Below, one piece after another: positions 58,351-64,000 of a stretch of DNA of 64,000 nt; positions within the stretch are counted from its first letter, which is position 1; each line of letters starts with the position of its first letter. This DNA comes from Aporrectodea caliginosa (taxonomy: Eukaryota > Annelida > Clitellata > Crassiclitellata > Lumbricidae). A model generated the notes under the pieces. That model was given only the letters and a program-made list of their open reading frames with translations. It made no database searches and had not been told where the DNA came from. The DNA lies in NCBI GenBank assembly GCA_020284085.1, contig JACEVL010000828.1:585920-649919 (forward strand), read 5' to 3'. Both the position numbers and the translations under genes were made by a program.

Positions 58351-58756
58351 TTCTGGATCTATATGGTCCTCTGGCGCTCACCTGACTGAGGAACTGGCCT
58401 CCCTGAAGGTTTTCTTTATCTACTGTTGTTTGTGTATTTGTCTTGTACTCTGTGGTTTGCTTGCTCTTCTCTTTTTTCTTCTATCATTTTCATGTTCTTG
58501 TTAGTATATTTAAACTTTTCTGTTATTATCTCGGGCAAAAGTTCTTGCCCTATTTTTGTTTTATTGTATATTATTTTTGTAATGTATGAGTTAATCTCTG
58601 ACTGCTACCTATCAATGGTTGCTAAATTAGAATTGTTTGCCTCTACTTCATCAGATGTTCCTACTTGGTATGTAATGCCTTTATCTCACTTAGTACCTCA
58701 GGCTACTCTCTCCACCCATGAACTGAGATCCTTTCTGATCTATTACTGTCACCTAC

Positions 58757-61700
58757 ATGTCCATGGCTGAAAGTTTACTTAATGTTTTGGCCCCAAGTTA
58801 TGCTCCTTGGAGCCACACTGCCTCATATAATTTATGTTCTTGTCAGCCCTCAGCTATCCACCTTACTCGCCAATCTAGCACCCTAACCCTATGTAATTAC
58901 TGTATTAGTAGGTTAATGCCCTTTTATGATGTCAGTCTAGATCCTGAGCTCCAATCCGTAACTAACCTCCCTAGCCCATCTCTTACTTTGCTCCCATCCC
59001 CTACTGGGGATCCTCTTAACTCGTTGACTAGAGCTAGCACCACCTGTATTGGCCTGAATGATGAGACTGACCCTGATGCTAATCTCCTAGCTCCTCTAAT
59101 AAGATCCTCTTCCAATTATTACCTAGAAAACCAATTTAATGACCTGATCAGGAAGCATGGACTACAGGATAACCTCAAAATTATCCATCTCAATATTCGT
59201 AGTTATAATAAAAATAGCTCCGAATTTTGGAACTACCTTAATAGTCTTGAATCCCATTTTGGCATTATTGCTCTAACTGAGACTTGGACCACCGTAGCTA
59301 CCGAAGATGGACTTAATTGCTCGGGCTACAAGACATTCTCTAAACCTCGCACTACCAGTAAGGGCGGTGGTCTTGCCTTACTTGTTGATCACAAATTCTC
59401 TTCCTGGGCCCTTGATGTCAAATTCTGCCCAATTAGTCTTATTGAGTTCTTGTTTGTTAATATCTCCCTACCTGATCACAAGGATATCATTATTGGTGTA
59501 ATTTACAGACCTCCTAACACTGACCCTAGACTATTCAACACTGACCTCGAATCCTTACTTTTATATCTTACTAAATTGCATAAACCCTGTTACTTATGTG
59601 GTGATTTTAATATCGATCTACTCAATATTGATTCTCATTTTTCTTCTAATATGCTTCTTGACACCATGTCCTCCTCCTTTTTTCATCCTCTCATCACTCA
59701 GCCTACCAGACTCACCCTACACTCGTCGACACTAATCGACAACATTTTTACCAATGTACTTTCCTATAAAGAACTTCCTGGAATCTTCCAAACGGACATT
59801 AGCGACCATTTTCCTGTATTTGTTATTCTTGACTGGGAACTCCCGCCTTTGACTAAATCCAAGTTTATCACTTACCGCCCGAATAATGAACTAGCTCATC
59901 TCAATTTCCAATCTATGCTTGATAATGAGTACTGGTCTGATGTTCTTCAGGTGGACTGCCCAAATACTATACTCTGCTTAATCAATGATAAAATATTTGA
60001 TATGTATAATACTTGTTTCCCACTCACCACCCGTAAAGTCAGGATCTATAAAACTAAGCTTAGGCCATGGATGACCTCTGCTCTTTTGAAATCTTGCAAA
60101 ACTAAAAATAAGCTATATAAAATTTATCTTCGACATAAAACGGAAGAATCTTTAATCAACTACAAAAAATATAAAAATAAGCTCACGTTGCTATTACGTA
60201 CTAGTGAAAGACTTTATTATGCCAGTATGTTTGAACTTCATAACAATAATCTCCGCAAAACTTGGAAACTTATTAAACAAGCCATGGGCCATTCCACTTC
60301 CCTCCAAATGAATGTTCCTCTCTCTATTGATAATCAACTGACCTCTGATTCTTCTCTTATTGCTAGGGAATTCAACAAGTTTTTTGTGGGCATTGGACCC
60401 AATATGGCGACCAATATTCCTCTCACTTCTAGTAACTACAAGGACTATTTAAAGGACCCCAATCCTAACTCTCTTTTTTTTGCTCCTACCAACGAATATG
60501 AGGTCTTTAATATTATCTCTGATCTTAAGTTAACTAGCCCTACCACCTCTTCAGATTTCTCTGTTCAGCTGCTTAAACGTTATGCTTCCTATTTAGCTTT
60601 GCCGTTGGCTCATTTGATCAACCAGTCTATTGGCCAGGGCATTGTTCCTGACCTAATGAAGATTGCCAAAGTTATCCCTATATTCAAATCTGGTAGCCCT
60701 CAAGATATGACTAACTATCGTCCCATATCGACTTTGACTAGTTTCTCTAAGATACTTGAAAAGATTGTTCATAAAAGACTATATGATTTCTTAGACGTGA
60801 ACCAGATTTTGTATGATAACCAATTTGGTTTTAGAAGGAATCATTCCACTGCTTTGGCTATTCTTGAAACCATTGACCGTATTTCGGAATCTATGGATTC
60901 TCATAAACAAACACTGGGTGTTTTCCTCGATCTTTCTAAAGCCTTCGATTCGATCCGGCATGATATCCTTTTGGATAAACTGTCACATTATGGCATTCGT
61001 GGCTTACCATTGGATTGGTTTGGTTCTTTTCTTACTAACAGATTCCAGTTTGTCTCTTATGCGGGCGCCATTTCTGATCTACTTCCTATTATCTGTGGGG
61101 TTCCCCAGGGGTCCATACTTGGCCCTCTGCTTTTCCTAATTTATATTAATGATGTTTCTTATTCCTCTAAGACCCTTACCTTTATACTCTTTGCTGACGA
61201 CACGTCTGCCTTTCTTTCCTCATCCAGAGTGCTGCATCTTTTCCAGGACATGACTCTCGAACTTAATCATCTTTCCAACTGGTTCTGTGCTAACTTTTTA
61301 TTACTTAATATAAAGAAATCTAATTATGTTTTGTTCAGTGGTCCTAGGACTACCAACACCGACCTAAATCTACAACCCCTACTAATAAATTCTGTTGAGC
61401 TGAAACGTGTTCCTAATGTAAAATTTTTGGGTGTTATTCTAGATGAACACTTGACTTGGCATGACCATATTTTGATGATTAAAAACAAAGTATCTAAGGT
61501 GGTGGGCATTATTAACACACTCAAGTGGAAGCTGCCTACTGGAATCCTAAGGAATCTATATAATTCGCTTATGCTGCCCTACTTAACGTACTGTACTACT
61601 GCTTGGGCTGGAGGCTCTCCTAATCGCCTTAAACCTATTTTTTACTCCAGAAGAGATTGATTAGAATCATTGCGGGTGTACATTACCTTGCCCATAGTTC

Positions 61701-62025
61701 CCCACTATTCAAGTCTCTCAACTTACTCTCCATATATGATATTTATCGTCATCAACTGGCCACTCTTATGTATAGGCACCAGTCGGGTCTTCTTCCTTCC
61801 ATATTTAAAATTTTTTTCACGACTAATTCTGACCTCCACCGATACAATACACGTAAGAAGCACGATTATCGATCTGCTTTATCTAGAATTGGGGCACGCT
61901 CTTCCTCGGTTCGTATCACGGGTCCCAAACTATGGAATTCTATTGATCCTTCTGTACGATCTGCCCTTTCTCTTTCATCCTTCAAATATACTTTTAAATC
62001 CTTATTGATCTCCCAGTACTCCTAA
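58757..62025 (+). CDS. LINE ORF2: endonuclease and reverse transcriptase (one frameshift)
   Basis: ATG at 58757; reads to 61660, then continues in another frame from about 61642 to 62025 after a one-base loss in a T-run (61638-61643). Cys-rich start; APE-type endonuclease from about residue 140 (IIHLNIRSYN, LTETWTT, GVIYRPPNTD, CGDFNIDL, SDHFPV); reverse transcriptase from about 628 (KVIPIFKSG, NYRPIS, GFRRNHSTA, DLSKAFDSI, GVPQGSILGPLLF, FADDTSAF at about 808-815), then the usual C-terminal region. All catalytic motifs look intact. Confidence 0.85.
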
Positions 62026-62809
62026 ATTATCCTACTTTACTCGATACTAATATTGTTGACTTCTAGTGTTCCTTTTTCCTGATGTAGCCTTTCTGTCTTT
62101 GGTTCTAGTACCTACCCTACCCATCTAGTTTTCATACCCATGTGGATGACTCGATAAGCACCTTTGTGCTTCTTCTCCTCATTAGTTGTTATTCTATTGC
62201 TTATGAACTGGTGTTTATCTTATCATTTCATTGTTTATACTCTTCACATTAATTTGTCTAATTATCATTTCTGAACATTGTTTTAGTGTATGTTATGTTT
62301 TTGTTTTTGTTTTTTCTATTGAGTTCTTGCTGTTCACTGATTCAAATAAATAAAAAAAAAAAAAAAATGTTTGATATCTGTCCTTCTGCAGTTCTTGGAC
62401 CAGTGGTCTTCCCATCAACGACTTCCATTAGCTGCCTCAAAATCAATTCGTTAGCATGCATTAAACAAACTAATCACTGAAGAGGTCTTCTGAGATTAAG
62501 TTCAATGTTTCGGATTACTCCATTGTTTCAACCGGTATTCACAGCTGATCCATCACAAACGGGTGCTCGTAACGTTGGTTCTGATCTACTATCTCTAATC
62601 ATGGACAAAATTTCTCTTGAAATATCTGCAGGCTTTCCTGATGCAGCAACAAGATGTTCAACATAACTTCGGCTAGAGATGCATACCAGAACACAGTGTT
62701 CTTCCTTGATTTTTCGACGAGTGTGCCCTGCAGGGCCTGCACAATGTGTAATTGTGTGTGCGTATTGTCTAATGTGTGATTGTGTATGTATGTATGTATG
62801 AGCACCTGT

Positions 62810-63015
62810 TATAGCGCCCCTTCAAGATTTCTACTCAGAGGCGCTCCCGACTACAGCACGGACACTGAATCGGAGTTTCACGCCGAAGCGCATGAGCAAT
62901 AATTACGAGTGAAGGACTTGCCCAGGGTCCCTTACGCGACGGCTTGAGGTGGATTCGAACCCGCAACCCTCGGGCTGCAAGGCACCGAAAATACCCCCTA
63001 CACCACCGCGCCCCA
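62810..63015 (-). repeat. tRNA-derived SINE, inverted copy of SINE 2
   Basis: On the minus strand GGGTTCGAATCC (B-box) and the body matching 47872-48070, ending GGGGCGCTATAACAGG. Nested in the TIR element. Confidence 0.75.
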
Positions 63016-63350
63016 TAATATAATATAGTGTAATATATTATAGTAGCAATTAATGAGTTTCCATGACCCCATTGTAATAATATTAATAAATGTGTATTAA
63101 TTTCTAACGAAATATATTACGTCACACATCTTTTAAAGTTGCGACCCCTAGACATGATACAAAATATGAAAATGAATTATTTCATTAACCAGTAGATGAG
63201 GGAGCTTCTATTTATTATTGTCTGGTTGAGGCAACTGCGATTTGCCCCACCCTATTATGTAATGTTAAATTCTTCCTTCTACTAGAAAACGTAATAAGAT
63301 AGTAGATTGGTAGCTCGATGCCAGTATTGAATACCACTCGGTTGGTCCAG

Positions 63351-63455
63351 GAATCAAATTTATTATTATTAGAATCGATTCCATGAACAGTGAACACAAT
63401 GTACACGTATGAATACAGTCATTAACAGTTTTCATTTCATAAGTGCCATTAGTAG
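63351..63455. repeat. Copy of a gene A intron segment
   Basis: Matches 3541-3638, same orientation. Homology stops near 63456. Confidence 0.6.
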
Positions 63456-64000
63456 TGTAACAACAACTCTTCTTCTTTCTTAGTTGAGACCTACCTCAAG
63501 AACTTTCCTTATCTCTACATATAAATTGCTCAACGTCTTCTAACTGTTTAAGAATTAAATTGACACAGTTCTTTGAATGTTTTTCCTTTCTTCAAACACA
63601 GTTATTTCAAACATATATTTCAATATCAAAGTTCTTATCAAATACAACTCAACTGCAACTTCTAACATACAGCTCTCTCTGCATTAAACCAACTACTACA
63701 CTGTATAGTTCAAATTCACTGTCATCAGCAGTTTCTAAGTTTGGCGCGCGAACTGCACGTGCAAAAGAATCTACCGTCAGCCAATGTTTAGGCTACTTCT
63801 TTAGGCCAAAACGCCCGCCGGCCAACCGCCCAACTAAGGCCTAAGACTAAAACCGCTTAACAATCGATACACATTATATATATATCAACCTAAAGAACAC
63901 CTGTGCTCATTATATATGCAAAACATTAGTTCACATTACCTCCTTCCCTTTCTTTGGATTGAGCAAATTAAACTTAAAAATTTGCAAAATCATCAGTACT
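63456..64000. other. Right edge, nothing recognised
   Basis: Short ORFs without motifs; an (AT)n run at 63870-63885. No gene supported. Confidence 0.3.

Larger units (their letters stand above)
57310..62366 (+). mobile_element. LINE (jockey/CR1 group), nearly complete
   Basis: ORF1, a spacer minisatellite, ORF2 (endonuclease plus reverse transcriptase) and a 3' end in AAATAAATAAAAAAAA. Inserted in the transposase gene of the surrounding element, in the opposite direction. The true 5' end is uncertain: ORF1 lacks a clear ATG at the boundary, so the copy is probably 5'-truncated within ORF1. Confidence 0.85.
56137..63255 (-). mobile_element. TIR element with 6-bp target duplication, interrupted by a LINE
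   Basis: Ends ATAGGGTGGGGCAAA / TTTGCCCCACCCTAT flanked by TATGTA (56131-56136, 63256-63261). Coding remains of a transposase-like protein lie on the minus strand. A LINE of about 5 kb and a SINE are nested inside, so the original element was roughly 2 kb. Six-base duplications are reported for IS3EU and Dada superfamilies; I cannot tell which applies. The palindromic MITE at 9447-9923 has the same end motif. Confidence 0.72.

Overview
This is eukaryotic, animal DNA. It is AT-rich, has long introns with GT/AG boundaries, and is packed with metazoan mobile elements: hAT, pogo-like, MULE/Foldback-like, TTAA-target elements, CR1/jockey-like LINEs, and tRNA- and 5S-derived SINEs. The element mix and the frequent TAGGCCTA words suggest a marine invertebrate, perhaps a non-vertebrate deuterostome. 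I cannot name the species. One ambiguous base (N, near 16751) is present.

Three host genes stand out, and I assembled their exons by reading splice sites and phases. Every intron I could place in these genes is phase 1. Gene A (minus strand, 206-6155) looks complete: signal peptide, two Ig domains, one membrane helix, and a cytoplasmic tail carrying ITIM- and ITSM-like tyrosine motifs, so it is a candidate inhibitory receptor of 476 residues. Gene B (plus strand, 17067-32151, first exon not found) encodes two Ig domains, a membrane helix, an acidic linker, three coiled-coil exons and a 284-codon NHL beta-propeller exon. Gene C (plus strand, 39897-51209) looks complete at 898 residues: RING, two B-boxes and coiled coil, a long coiled-coil exon, a short one, and an NHL propeller, i.e. 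a TRIM-NHL protein.

The most interesting point is gene B. It looks like an Ig receptor whose cytoplasmic part is the coiled-coil plus NHL half of a TRIM protein, without the RING. The NHL exons of B and C are clear paralogues, and the flanks downstream of both also align (about 32760-33150 and 54000-54310). A duplication of the TRIM-NHL locus followed by phase-1 exon joining would explain this. An ITIM receptor, an Ig-NHL receptor and a RING-bearing TRIM-NHL side by side make a plausible recognition/signalling cluster. That is inference from architecture only.

Layout: 0.2-6.2 kb gene A; 6.2-17 kb intergenic, mostly nested transposons and three orphan ORFs; 17-32 kb gene B, whose introns carry a perfect-TIR MITE, a hAT with a CR1-like LINE inside, a 5S-derived SINE and a pogo-like element sitting on a splice donor; 32-39.9 kb LINE relics, a TAA microsatellite and an intact FLYWCH-MULE transposon with an 11-bp target duplication; 39.9-51.2 kb gene C with hAT, TTAA-element and SINE insertions in its introns; 51-64 kb a second, degenerate MULE, then a TIR element with 6-bp target duplications whose transposase gene is interrupted by a nearly full LINE, and at the far right a short duplicate of a gene A intron segment.
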